NCBI GenBank assembly: GCA_004151065.3
Contig: NWUY0300010835.1
Coordinates: 69,618 to 83,427 of the forward strand
Length of the DNA stretch: 13,810 bases
Source: Larix sibirica
Taxonomy: Eukaryota > Streptophyta > Pinopsida > Pinales > Pinaceae
Direction of reading: 5' to 3'
The notes below the pieces were generated by a model. That model did not search any database, was not told the origin of the DNA, and was given only the letters and a program-made list of their open reading frames with translations. Below, piece by piece: positions 1 to 9,496 of this stretch (position 1 is its first letter; each line of letters starts with the position of its first letter). The position numbers and the translations under genes were made by a program.

Positions 1-900
1 TTGCATACATTTTTCTGATTTTCATTGCCATAAAACGACATCAAAGGGAAGATTTCTTACTACTGATATACATTTGTGACTTGTTACATCTCTGAAACTT
101 TACTCTAACATAGTTCTGGAAATCCGTTATTACAGTCTGATACAAGCAAAGGTTAAAGTTGGATTATTTGTTGACCTTGGTTGGTTATAAAATGGACATC
201 TATTAAAGGTAACTTACTGTTGTTAGAAATACATACTGTATGCAAAGTTGAATGCATAGAAGTGAAGGAATGACTCTTGTTTGAAATTGCTACCATAACT
301 AGTTATCATTGTGGCCTTTGGTCAACAAATGGAAGTTTGATGTTGCTTCAAGTCTTGATGGTGTTCTTGAACAACTAAGCAACCGAAAGCTAAAGAAAGG
401 CTTTTCATAAACAACTAAGTATTCAACAGAATGTCAAAAGGGATACCTATATTATGATTATGACGGCTGGTGACTAACTGTAGTAATTAATCAAACCTTT
501 TAAATGGTTACATCTTTATTTTCCCTTTATTCTGAAGGTTTTCACTGTAGATTATGATGCCAGTGACATGGAAATCTGGAGAACTATCTTAGGAGTTTGA
601 TAGGCTGTAACTTTAGAACTGTTGGCCTTGAATTTGCTCTTTCAACATTGAAAAACTTTTCTGACTGTGTTTGAGGTCACGATTTTAAGTATAAAAATGC
701 ACTTCACGCATATGTTTTCTATTTTGGAATAAAAGGATGTGATAAGTTTATTGGTGTGAGAAAGTAAGATCCACTGAACAATTTTAAGCATTCCACAGTA
801 AAGTGAATGATAAAAGAAATAGTAAAGGATAGTCAAAAGATGTCTTTAAAAATTATAATGGTATAAAGTACATTTGACATAAGGTTGCATTTTTTTTAAA
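1..900. other. Non-genic AT-rich stretch downstream of the AMMECR1-like gene
   Basis: I see no recognisable gene, RNA or mobile element here. All frames are broken by stops and the short open frames carry no family motif. On the minus strand this is the 3' flank of the AMMECR1-like gene. The nearest canonical minus-strand AATAAA motifs lie around 750 and 510, more than 300 bases past the stop codon, so the transcript may end in this stretch. A T-run at about 890-897 reads as an A-run on the minus strand. Confidence 0.5.
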
Positions 901-907
901 ATAAAGG

Positions 908-1021
908 TTGACATTAAAATAAGATGTGGAAGTCAGCTCGCATGTTACAGGGGTTCGCATTGACATTAAAATATAGAAAATCACTTATCTAAAGAAAATC
1001 ACACTCACAACGGGTTCGCAT
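908..1021. repeat. Interspersed short direct repeats next to the AMMECR1-like stop codon
   Basis: The 13-mer TTGACATTAAAAT occurs exactly at 908-920 and 960-972. The 10-mer GGGTTCGCAT occurs exactly at 951-960 and 1012-1021. GAAAATCAC also occurs twice within 976-1003. The two longer repeats alternate, giving an imperfect duplicated block of roughly 50-60 bp. It probably falls in the 3' untranslated or terminator region of the minus-strand gene. No function is assigned; local duplication by replication slippage is the simplest reading. Confidence 0.7.
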
Positions 1022-1070
1022 GGAAAATATTCATTCAATAGATTTACAAAATCGTTTCTGACCTAGTTTG

Positions 1071-1706
1071 TCACAACAATAGTGATATGGCCCTGTCAAG
1101 ATAAGAGCTGCAGTACCGACTGTTACCATTCATAAACATCACATAATCAATATAATTCATGGTGTACTGACTGCTCTGGTAACGTGTAATGCGAATACTT
1201 CTTAGAAGAGAGTCTGTGATAGGACCCATATACCCTGCTTTCGCTATAAGTGAATCAATTGTCTCCATCTTTGTCCAGCCTTCTTGTGCAGCCACTTCGG
1301 GCAAGTAAGTTGCACTGCGTCTTGTATTTGATGGATCAATAAACTCGATATCAATGCCATGCTTTCCAAGCTCCCAATCTAGATAACTGGCGGCAGCCTC
1401 GTAATCTGTTAGAACAGAGACTGTGCATTCTAGATATGGAATTTCCCTGATCTCTATAGCTGGGAACCGATCATCAGCTAGGGCACTTTCAAGGGCGAGC
1501 TGATTCAGCCCGTCAAAGAGACCCCTGGCTTCCATTGTACCAATGCAGCCTCTCAGAATAGGCTCGCCATCAACTACTATTTTCCATGTGACAAATAATG
1601 GATGTTGTGCGTCGTCAAAGGCAGGAGGAGGCACAGGCTGGCCGATATAATAGGCCACTAAAGTGTCGAAGCAGTACGCCACCATTTCTTTGTTTGCAGA
1701 CACCAT
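1071..1706 (-). CDS. AMMECR1-domain protein, complete, single exon
   Basis: A 211-residue protein of the AMMECR1 family (Pfam AMMECR1), which is conserved from archaea to plants and animals. Its biochemical role is not established, so no reaction is assigned. The domain fills nearly the whole chain. The family hallmark LRGCIGT is at residues 51-57, DRFPAI at 79-84, the TVSVL strand at 95-99, YLPEVAAQEGW at 134-144 and RITRYQS at 172-178. The N-terminus (MVSANKEMVAYCFDTL) matches the plant form. No signal peptide or membrane segment is seen. The start is well supported: G at -3 and +4, an in-frame TGA nine bases upstream, and no other ATG in the predicted leader. The last 25 or so residues, after the TMNYIDYV region, are less typical and may have diverged. 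The frame is uninterrupted and richer in GC than its surroundings. Whether an intron-less form is normal for this lineage, or marks a retrocopy, cannot be decided here. Confidence 0.93.
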   Translation of the reverse strand: MVSANKEMVAYCFDTLVAYYIGQPVPPPAFDDAQHPLFVTWKIVVDGEPILRGCIGTMEARGLFDGLNQLALESALADDRFPAIEIREIPYLECTVSVLTDYEAAASYLDWELGKHGIDIEFIDPSNTRRSATYLPEVAAQEGWTKMETIDSLIAKAGYMGPITDSLLRSIRITRYQSSQYTMNYIDYVMFMNGNSRYCSSYLDRAISLLL

Positions 1707-1865
1707 CTCGAATCACTCTGGTTGAATTCTTCTCCACGAATTCACCTTCCCCGGGACTCAAACAAGGGTTTCAGAGATGACGGTTATCTGCAGAAATAAC
1801 AGAGAAACGATACACTACTCCTCAAATCGACAGAAATCCGACTGTGAGTAGAGCTTAAGCTCTTC

Positions 1866-1875
1866 TTTTTATATA
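1866..1875 (-). promoter_or_regulatory. TATA box of the AMMECR1-like gene
   Basis: Read on the minus strand this is TATATAAAAA within CTCTATATAAAAAGAAG, a near-consensus plant TATA box. Transcription would be expected to start about 30 bases downstream, near 1844, giving a leader of roughly 140 bases to the ATG at 1706. That leader contains no other ATG. A perfect 14-bp palindrome, AGAGCTTAAGCTCT (1850-1863), lies between the TATA box and the expected start. The start position is inferred from spacing only. Confidence 0.65.
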
Positions 1876-2424
1876 GAGGAATGGAGAGAACAATAGATAT
1901 GAGAAGGCGCCACTTCGAGTATCGTGTCTCTCCACTCCATATACGGCATAGCATGGGTTAAAATAGGTTTTTATATAGGTACACGCTATATATAGGTAAA
2001 TAAATATAGTTTTTTAATTGGTAGTCGACATCTGTAAAATTATAATTTTTTTATAACTAGCAACAACCACAATAATAATATTAACCTATCCCTCCTTATC
2101 TAAGTATTTATGTGGGATTGGTGCTTAAAGCAAGCAACATGTATGTCATCATAAGGGTCTCCCTTTTGCATGGTTCAATTAAGAAGATGACTTGATAACA
2201 TTTTGACATCCTATCTTTGGTGGAGGTATGGGGGCAAAGGTATGCCCTTAGTTACGAGCATTGTAGGAATTTGGGAAAAATCCCAACTGTCAAAACTGAT
2301 GGTTTCGACACTAAATACAAACGTTTTATTGTTTTCTTTGTTTTTTCTAACGATTAATATGAAATATAGGCCGTATTTGACGGGCAAAATAGTCCATGAC
2401 GAGCATTTTTCCTCAAATTCCAAC
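1876..2424. other. AT-rich upstream region of the AMMECR1-like gene
   Basis: No gene is recognised. The part nearest the TATA box (to about 1960) is GC-richer, contains GTGGCGCC on the minus strand, and could hold upstream promoter elements. Around 1970-2000 an ATATAGGTA motif occurs twice in an AT-rich tract. An open frame from about 2203 shows no family motif until it enters the LINE fragment near 2425, so it is not called as a gene. Confidence 0.45.
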
Positions 2425-3748
2425 CCTGGTTACGAGGATGTTTGCATGCTCCCCAAGGATGAGGGGGGCTTAGGCTTGATTGATGTGGTAGCACAAAGTA
2501 GTAGTTTGGCTATCAAATGGATGGTGCAGTGTCTAAGGGTCCAACTCCTTGGCAAGTTCTCCTTAGGCACCGGGTTATGTCGGCATAAAATTTAGGTAGA
2601 GTGCATGGTAGGTTTGGCTTATGTGACATCATCTCTTTCAAGTTGGGGCCTCTATTCTCTTGAGGAGTATTTGTTTGACCTAGAAATCAATGGTTGGATT
2701 GGTTTTCTAGCAAGGGGAGGGCGACAGAGCTGCGTGGGACATTGCCTCCCATCTGAGTTGGAGTTGGCAATATCAAGGAATTTGTATTGTAGAGTTGACA
2801 TGGTTTCAAGTGCGTTGATTGAGTCGGAAGGGTATCTTCCATTGGAGAGACCATTAGAACTTTGAGGCCTACTCATGGAAGGAATGAAGAATATTTAGTT
2901 AAGAGTTTGCGTTGTTGGCATCAGATCACCCCTTGATCATGGAGTTGTAGACCTTCCTTCCATAGTCTAATTTGTTTAAGATGAACATTGATATACTTGA
3001 GCCCTTCCGGAGAGATTGGCATTGGCGCCATGGCACATTGTTGTTACAATATGGTTCTCGTCATATGTATTAAGTTATTCATCAAAGACCCCCTCTCACC
3101 AGTTCTCGACGTGAGATGGGTATCATCAAATCTAGTGGCTTGGTGGGTCCATAGGATACATAGTGTTTTGTTGGTGTAGTTTTCCTACAAGTTGTATGTG
3201 TTCGCTTGGATGATGATTTATTAGGGACTCTCGTACAATCCTAGGTTGGCTAAGTTTATCATTTTGGATGGTTTGTGCCCAAGGTGTCAAAGACCAGAGG
3301 CAATTAAGCACATATTTTTGGAACTATAGAAATTTGTGGAAGGGAAACATCGCAATCTATTCCTAAATAAGCATTATTAGAGAGATGTTTTATAATTTGG
3401 AGATGGCTACTCCCTTGTGTGGGAAACACTTTCTAGGTTGTGGCATTGTTTGTAGATTTCTACTTTATTTTTGGTTTGGAAACTCAAGTGCAAGTATGTA
3501 TTTGATATAAAAAAAAGTAGCTTTATTTCTGCCTGTATTGCTCATGGGGTTCATCGTCAATTATTAGCCAAGGGTGCTATGTTAATCAAGGATGCCAAGG
3601 AGTTGGATCCTATTGTATATTCTAATTTTATTTCTACTTTAATAAGCAAGGATGAGGATAGGGTAGGAATTGTATTTACCCGTCCACTATTAGCTCTTTG
3701 ATTGTAAATAGGTTTTTGCGAAAATAATAAGTATTTTTCAAAAAAAAT
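2425..3748 (+). mobile_element. 5'-truncated LINE fragment: ORF2 C-terminal region, decayed
   Basis: This holds the part of a plant non-LTR retrotransposon ORF2 that follows the reverse transcriptase. At about 2430-2520 it reads DVCMLPKDEGGLGLIDV, the conserved post-RT block with its PK..GGLGL core. It continues in a shifted frame (KGPTPWQVLLRHRVMS) and reaches a zf-RVT-like motif at 3180-3326. An RT-downstream WKLKCKYVF block follows at about 3474. Stops and several frame changes break the reading. No endonuclease, RT catalytic core or RNase H is present. An A-run at about 3740-3747 is a plausible 3' end, but no convincing target-site duplication was found. Its protein differs clearly from the corresponding part of the large LINE at 4322-11081, so it is a separate insertion, probably of another lineage. 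Confidence 0.8.
3180..3329 (+). pseudogene. zf-RVT zinc-binding motif of the LINE fragment
   Basis: The frame reads KLYVFAWMMIY, a stop, GLSYNPRLAKF, then LCPRCQRPEAIKHIFLEL, matching the zf-RVT pattern of LINE ORF2 (helix, then C-x2-C and H-x4-C). The first cysteine pair is at 3276-3287 and the histidine at 3309-3311. The final cysteine position (3324-3326) is CTA, leucine, and the next codon is TAG, so the site could not bind zinc normally. This supports decay rather than a working protein. Confidence 0.75.
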
Positions 3749-3749
3749 G

Positions 3750-4303
3750 TTGTCATATATTTTAACCAAAACTTTTGTAACTTCTAGGTATCAAAAATTT
3801 TGATAACATTACATAACCAATCCATCAAAGAATAAATATTAAAAAAAATATTCATACTTCCAACATTTAAAAGGAAAACCTATTTGCCAACTTTATGTAC
3901 TCGCCATACGGTTCAGACTTCAATGCATCATGCAACATTTGAATGAGAAGCTACAACTCACATGAAAGGAAGAATATATATACAAAATGTATTAGACTAT
4001 CTCACTAACTTGCAAACAACATCCACAAGTTCTATAAAATGATAGTTCTCGGGGTGGATACAACAATAAAACACAATCAACATTATTCCAATGATCCAAC
4101 CATCCACAAGACAAAACTATGCCACTTACGATATCCATAAACACGAAATAAAACCCAAGCATATAGATTTCAAACATAGTTAAGTTAGGCTAAAAGTTTG
4201 AATCCTTTAATAGAAAGGGAAAGTAAAAAAAATGTTGTTTTAAAAAAATATATATCCTTTAAAATCGATTATTATATTCAAGGTACCTTCAAACAGTTTG
4301 AAC
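3750..4303. other. AT-rich spacer between two LINE insertions
   Basis: I see no gene, RNA or element signature. There are A-rich tracts, including AATAAATATT followed by eight A at about 3831-3848, and scattered short frames without motifs. On the duplication reading below, this is the pre-insertion DNA to the left of the large LINE. Confidence 0.5.
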
Positions 4304-4321
4304 ATAATGCATTCTTCACAA
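4304..4321 (+). repeat. Left target-site duplication of the large LINE
   Basis: ATAATGCATTCTTCACAA here matches ATAATCCATTCTTCACAA at 11082-11099 in 17 of 18 positions. The left copy directly precedes a G-rich start (CGGGGGG), and the right copy directly follows an A-run. These are the two positions expected of an L1-type target-site duplication. A chance match this long between the two short flanks is unlikely, although both are AT-rich. Confidence 0.75.
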
Positions 4322-4391
4322 CGGGGGGAAAATCACAAGAAAACTTCACAATTGGGAAACTGTTAAAAATATTATAGAAATATTTTGTAAA

Positions 4392-4408
4392 GTTTTCCTT
4401 CGGAAAAC
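4392..4408 (+). other. Small perfect hairpin in the LINE leader
   Basis: GTTTTCC (4392-4398) and GGAAAAC (4402-4408) are exact inverted repeats around the three bases TTC. The hairpin lies about 70 bases into the 5' leader of the large LINE. It may be incidental, and no function is claimed. Confidence 0.4.
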
Positions 4409-4485
4409 AATTGCTTAAAATATAGTGTACACATGTAAAACCTATTTTTCAATGCTTACCACATAATTCCACATAGAATGTCGAG

Positions 4486-6311
4486 GTGGTAGGATGGGGG
4501 GGGCAGGCTCATCCCACACAGACGATTCCTTCCCCGTCATCAACGGACTTCTGGATTGAGGAGAATGGGATTTTGAAACCTGACAACTTCTACAAGGAAA
4601 TGTTAAAAGGGAAGCGTCCCTTGGAGCTAGGTGTTGAACAAGTAGCTTGTGGTGGCTGCCACGTTTCTCAGAAGGGACAGTTGTCCAGCATACAGGGAAG
4701 GAAGCTTTCGGGGGATTCCCATCCACCTTCGGTTGGTGGTGGGGGTTTGAATTCCTCCAAGGGTTCTGGTCATGCACATTTTTCTTCCCGCGGAACTAAA
4801 CAAAGACTTGAGAAGTGGAGGTGTCACTCGGGTGAGACTTGGCTCACGATGGGGAAGGATGTGGGCTTAGAAGAGCTTGTGGAATACAACATGACTACTC
4901 TAGTCGGAAGTTTTTCATACATGGCCATGAACATGAAAGACATTGTTCATTGGGTCGCTGATACCTGGGGTCCTGTGTTAAACTATGTCCCTAAGGTTTC
5001 CATTTTGGCTCGCAGATGGTATGGATTTAAATTCCAGGAGGAGGATCATGCTTCGTTGATCCTGGGAAAGATGTGGTTGAAGGGGTCAGGCAATCTCATG
5101 TTGCAATGGTGGCATACAGACTTCGATCCGTATCGAGCCTCTATCATATTTCGGCAATTATGGGTACTGTTACCCAGTTTTCCTCTAGCAATGTGGAATC
5201 GCGGGGCGTTTGAGGTGGTCAGAAACAGTCTTGGTCGGTTCTTACATCTAGAAGATGGTGTCCTGGATGGGGTGGATAAGCATATGGGGAGGATGCTGGT
5301 GGAGGTGGATACCTCATTGGGCTTGATTGATACCCTCCACATTTATTGGCATGGGTGGCAGTACTCTCAAGTGATTGATTACTAGGGTATTCCATTTTGT
5401 TGCTAACATTGCAAGGAGGTTGGCCATCTTTGGCGCCAATGTAATAATGTGGATTGTCCCTTTGGATGCGGACCCCTTGTGGTCTTGAGGGGATGGAAGT
5501 GAACTGGAACTTGATGCGATGGGTGACTCGGATGGCTACTCCAACCGCTTTCCTCCCCCAGGTGATGTTGATTTGGATATTATGGGTAAGCTTGAACATT
5601 ACGATCCTCTGTTTTATCATTCACTAAATGAAATGGAAAATATTTTATTAGAGATTTGGATTTAAATGAGCGATCTGGTAGTGGGAACGCGTCCTCCCAC
5701 ATCTCTATAGAGTCCTCTCAAGATGAACGCCCTGGTGATACCCCTCTCTCTCCTTTCCGTCAAGATGATAATGCCTCCTTACCCTCTCAGAATGACTCCG
5801 ACTCACCCTGATCGGTCCCTTCTTCGTCGGATACTATTCTTGTATCATCTGCCCCCTCTCCTTAGCCGATGTCGGATTCTTCCCCTCATTTGATTGTTTC
5901 TCCACCATTGGTGGTGTCTCATGAACTGGAACATGTGTCACCTAAGATCCTGGGGACTTCAAATGATAATCCCCGCCTTTTGGTGATCCCCTCTTATTGT
6001 GATATGGTCAAAAAGGAAACTTTACCTACCTTTTTAAGAATCGTAAGGTGGTCTCAAAATCTGTTGCTGAGTCAACAACCCCTCAGGTGTGTCTTCAGGT
6101 GGATCTGAATAATCTGTCAAAGGGGGATCGATTCGGTGGCCTAGCTACTGAATATTCTCTGCTCAAAACTCGTAGTGCGAGGAAGGTGATCAGAAGTTTA
6201 CAAAAGGGTCGCTCGATGGAGTATCCTCCCTTTATTGAGACACCTGATATCTCCTCTCCTAACTCCAGGGCACTTAGAGGCATTACAACCCTTGCTCGGG
6301 GTCACAAATGA
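4486..6311 (+). pseudogene. LINE ORF1 (DUF4283 and CCHC zinc-knuckle protein), broken
   Basis: Degenerate ORF1 of the large LINE. In this element group the product is a nucleic-acid-binding partner of ORF2 that is thought to package the element RNA. The longest intact piece, to 5385, contains a DUF4283 domain from about 4890 to 5290: LVGSF near its start, LMLQWWHTDFDP mid-way, then the LWVLLPSFPLAMWN block. A zinc knuckle follows at 5401-5442. The rest is a Ser/Pro/Asp-rich tail spread over several frames, ending in frame at 6311. Stops lie at 5383-5385 and 5404-5406 and further on. The true start is unclear. The frame opens with GTG; ATGs at 4478 and 4494 are in other frames, the latter directly before a run of eight G where an indel could have shifted the frame. 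Confidence 0.85.
5401..5442 (+). pseudogene. CCHC zinc knuckle of LINE ORF1, interrupted by a stop
   Basis: In the same frame as the DUF4283 domain, the codons spell GIPFC followed by a perfect C-x2-C-x4-H-x4-C knuckle. The cysteines are at 5401, 5410 and 5440 and the histidine at 5425, with KEVGHLWRQC visible. One of the two spacer codons (5404-5406) is TAA, so the motif is recognisable but could not be translated through. Zinc knuckles of this type follow DUF4283 in plant LINE ORF1 proteins. Confidence 0.85.
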
Positions 6312-6990
6312 CTTGTTTATCCTTGAATATTCAGGGAGTGGGGGGTCTCCCAAAACTACTTTCCCTCAAGCGAGTGTTGCATATTGTCAATCCGGATATT
6401 GTTCTTCTACAGGAAACCATGGTTTGTGAGGAGAAGGGTAGATATTTTTTCGTTAAAATTAAATCAAATTGGATGGTGTGTGCTATTGGTGCGATCGGTA
6501 TGTTGGGTGGCATTTTGGCTGCTTGGAATCCTCAAGTCCTGGAACTCAATTCATATGTTGTATCGGTGGGGATCCTTTTGTCTGGTAAGATGAGGGGTTT
6601 TGATGGTGGCATTAACATTGTGAACTGTTATGGCCCTTACAGAGACAGGGAACATTTTTGGGAAAATGGGTGTGTAGAAAATCTGATCCTAGCAGGGGAC
6701 TTAAACTTTACTTCGGGGAATCGGAATTATGGGGGCAACATGCCAGAATGGACCCTTTAGCTGATTATTTCAGGGATCTTTTTGCTTCAAAACATCTGGT
6801 GGATGTTGAACTTGTGCCATTCGTTCCTATGTGGTCAAACGACAGATGTAATGAGACCCTCATATCCAAGTTCTTGGATCGGTTCCTTATCTCAGGAAAT
6901 TTATTAGATAAATTCTTCAAATACAAATCCTAGGTATTCCAATCTCGTATCAACGACCACCTCCCTATTATTATGCAAGTTGATACTGAA
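6308..6990 (+). pseudogene. Apurinic-type endonuclease domain of ORF2
   Basis: This is the L1-type exonuclease-endonuclease-phosphatase fold. It opens with SLNIQGVGGLPK, resembling the family's WNIRGL start. The metal-binding glutamate lies in LLQET (GAA at 6413-6415). GGILAAWNP and the NCYGPYRDREHFW block follow, then AGDLN (6692-6706) with the family Asp and Asn. The final SDH motif appears as NDH (6952-6960), so its His and Asp are kept while Ser has become Asn. A frameshift between 6706 and about 6740 splits the domain, and a TAG occurs just before the last motif. A short gap relative to the family is likely between the HFW block and AGDLN. Confidence 0.85.
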
Positions 6991-7339
6991 GTGGTTCATT
7001 AGATTTACCCATTTAAATTCAACTCTACCTGGCTATCGGATCAATCCTTTAGATAGGCTATGGTCGCTCATTGGGGGTTTCTAGACGTTTCAGGTGAGCT
7101 CTCGGCGATGGACATGTTGGTTGCAAAACTTAGAAGTTTAAAATTATATATGACAAAGTGGATAAAAATGAAAAAGAAGGAAATGGATCAGGATATTGAA
7201 AAATTTGAACATGACTTGAGTGCTCTTCATGATCGGTCGATGAAGGGTAGGTTGAGTGATGGTGAACAAGAATTTTTATCGGATCTAGAAGGGAGAAAAT
7301 TAAAACACCTTAAGTTCCAAGAGGAAACTTAGCATCTGA

Positions 7340-8400
7340 AAAGTAGGGTGACATGGATCAAGGCAGGGGACCCAAACACAAAAAAATTTCACAAATTTGC
7401 AGATGCTCAAAGAATTCAAAACGCTATATGGGATCTAAATGATCAGAATGGCAAGCAGATATCTATTCTGGGTGAATTATAGGATGAGGCCAAGAGCTAT
7501 TTTCAAGAGATATATCGGGATCCGAAATATGCCTCTATTATTGAGCAATTCAAGGAGATTAGAGAATATCCGAGGTTATTCTCTGATGAGAAGGAGGAGG
7601 ATATTTTTAAGGAGATATCTCTACAGGAGATTGAAAAGGTCTTAAGGGGGTTTTCTAAGGATAAAATCCTAGGTCCTAATGGCTGGATTGTTGAGTTGTT
7701 CATCAAATTTTTTGACACTATGGGACCTGACATTTGGGAAACCGTGGAAGAGTCTCATACCGGTGGTGTGGCTTCGGGAGCTATTAATTCAACTTTCTTA
7801 GCTCTCATTCCAAAAAAGTCTCATCCGGAGGATTTTGGTGATTTCAGACCAATATCACTTTGTAATTTAATCTACACAGTTATTTAAAAAATCATTACTA
7901 TTAGAAACAAGTCGGGTTTATCAAAGTACATTTCAATGGAACAGTTTGGGTTCCTTGAGGACAGGAAGATTTTGGATGCAGTGGGGGTGACTCGGGAGTT
8001 TTTTCATAGTGTAAAAACAAAACAACTAAGTTCCCTGTGCCTTAAGCTAAATCTTGTAAAGGCATATGATCGTGTGGACTAGACCTATCTCTGTCTTATT
8101 CTGGTTCAGATTGGCCTGCCTTGGCCCGTGGTAAAGTGGATTATGGCTTGTATATCATCTGTGAACTTTGTTGTGATCATTAATGTACTGCCTTCGGACT
8201 TTTTTAAAGGTTCAAGGGGGCTATGATAGGGTTTCCCACTTTCTCCTATTGACTATTGAAGGCCTGAGCAGGCTCATACTTCGGGCAAAAAGGAATGGCA
8301 GTATCCTTGGTATCAAGATTACAAAGCAGGTTTTGGTGACCCATACATTATTTGTAGGTGATGTCATGTTGTTCGGTCCCGGTTCTATCTCGGAATGGCA
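7340..8400 (+). pseudogene. Reverse transcriptase domain of ORF2, catalytic motifs mutated
   Basis: The non-LTR RT core can be followed through its motifs: WIKAGDPNTKKFHKFA, then DKILGPNGW (family DKAPGPDG), LIPKK and DFRPISLCN. Next comes motif A as LKLNLVKAYDRVD followed by TAG. Motif B has RGL, then TGA and TAG, then GFPLSP, and IEGLSRL in a shifted frame. Motif C is FVGD at 8351-8362. The first catalytic aspartate of motif A is AAT (Asn, 8050-8052). In motif C the usual Y/F-A-D-D has become F-V-G-D. Polymerisation would be lost even without the stops. Confidence 0.9.
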
Positions 8401-9496
8401 GTGTTATAAAAATATTTTTGACTTATTTTGTCTTGCCTCTGGGATGTTGATCAGTGTTGCAATATCCTGGTTCCTGGAAAATAATGTTGACATTTCTATC
8501 AAGGCGTAGGTAAGTCTGTTGTTCCCTTTTAATTTTAAGGATGTGTCTGGGGGTTCTACATACCCTGGTTTTTCTTTTAAGCCAACCAATTATCTTATTT
8601 GCGACTAGTTGTGGCTGCTTAAACGTTTTGATAAACATATTAACCATTGGTATTGGCGTTGGCTCTCGCTGGGTGGTAGACTTACCTTAGCAAAGTCTGT
8701 ACTCCAAAATTTGACGGTTTATTGGCTATCACTCAGCAAAATCCCTCGGTCTATTCAAAAAGGAATTCACAAATGCATGTTCTCTTTTATCTGGGCTGGT
8801 AGGGGGTAAAAACACAAGTTCCACCTTGTCAATTGGCAATTGTTGGCTCATCCTAGGAAAATGGGTTGTTGGGCTCTAAACAATTTGGAGAAATTTGATT
8901 TGGCATTAAAGTCCAAAAGTCTGTGGAGAGCTCTTTTCGCGGGCTAGGCTTGGAGTTCTCTCATTCATGGTAAATACTTGAAGTCTCATTCGGTGGTTTA
9001 TTGGTTTAGAAGTGGTCATCATAGCACTAGGGGTGTTTCAAATATTTGGGGCAGTTTGATGGGGTCTTTTTCTACAATTGCTGACTGGCTGGCCTGAGTT
9101 CCGGGGAACGGTCGTGATGTTCATTTGGGTGTGGATCCCATTTTACGTGGTTCACTGGATTATAGACTATCAGCGGAACTTCTCGAAGTTCTGAGATCCA
9201 AGGGATAGTTTTCAATCTCCCATTCTATGACTCGAACCCTTTACACTAATGGGGGTCGTCCAACTTGGATTTCGGCTCAGCAGCTTGGCCTATCAAGTGG
9301 TTTGGCTTTGGAATGGGACAACTATGTTAATGGACTCAGAAATTTAAACATTACCTTACTGGATACATCTAATAGTTTGGTTTGTTCATGGAATTTAAAT
9401 AGAGGGGTTGTTACAGCTAAACTGACTTATGAATCTTTAGTCTCTTTTGAGAATCTATAGCCAAAGTGGCGGTTCTCCAAGATATGGAACTTAAAA

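Noticed and set aside
303-410. A 35-codon open stretch (LSLWPLVNKW then DVASSLDGVLEQLSNRK) that looks protein-like
   Set aside because: It is bounded by stops, has no start codon of its own and no recognised motif, and shows no continuation in nearby frames. It is too short to call as an exon.
1598-1780. Plus-strand open frame overlapping the start of the AMMECR1-like gene
   Set aside because: It is the antisense shadow of the conserved minus-strand gene and its promoter side, with no family motif.
2140-2156. TGTATGTCATCATA compared with TGTTGTCATATAT after the A-run at 3748, as a duplication for the smaller LINE
   Set aside because: It needs gaps and mismatches, and the 5' end of the fragment is not defined, so the match is not convincing.
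4334-4342. Short match (AAATCAC) between the LINE leader and the bases after the first A-run at 10912, as an alternative target-site duplication
   Set aside because: Only about seven or eight bases match in AT-rich DNA, against 17 of 18 for the pair at 4304 and 11082.
4442-4827. Minus-strand open frames opposite LINE ORF1
   Set aside because: They lie opposite the identified ORF1 and show no domain of their own.
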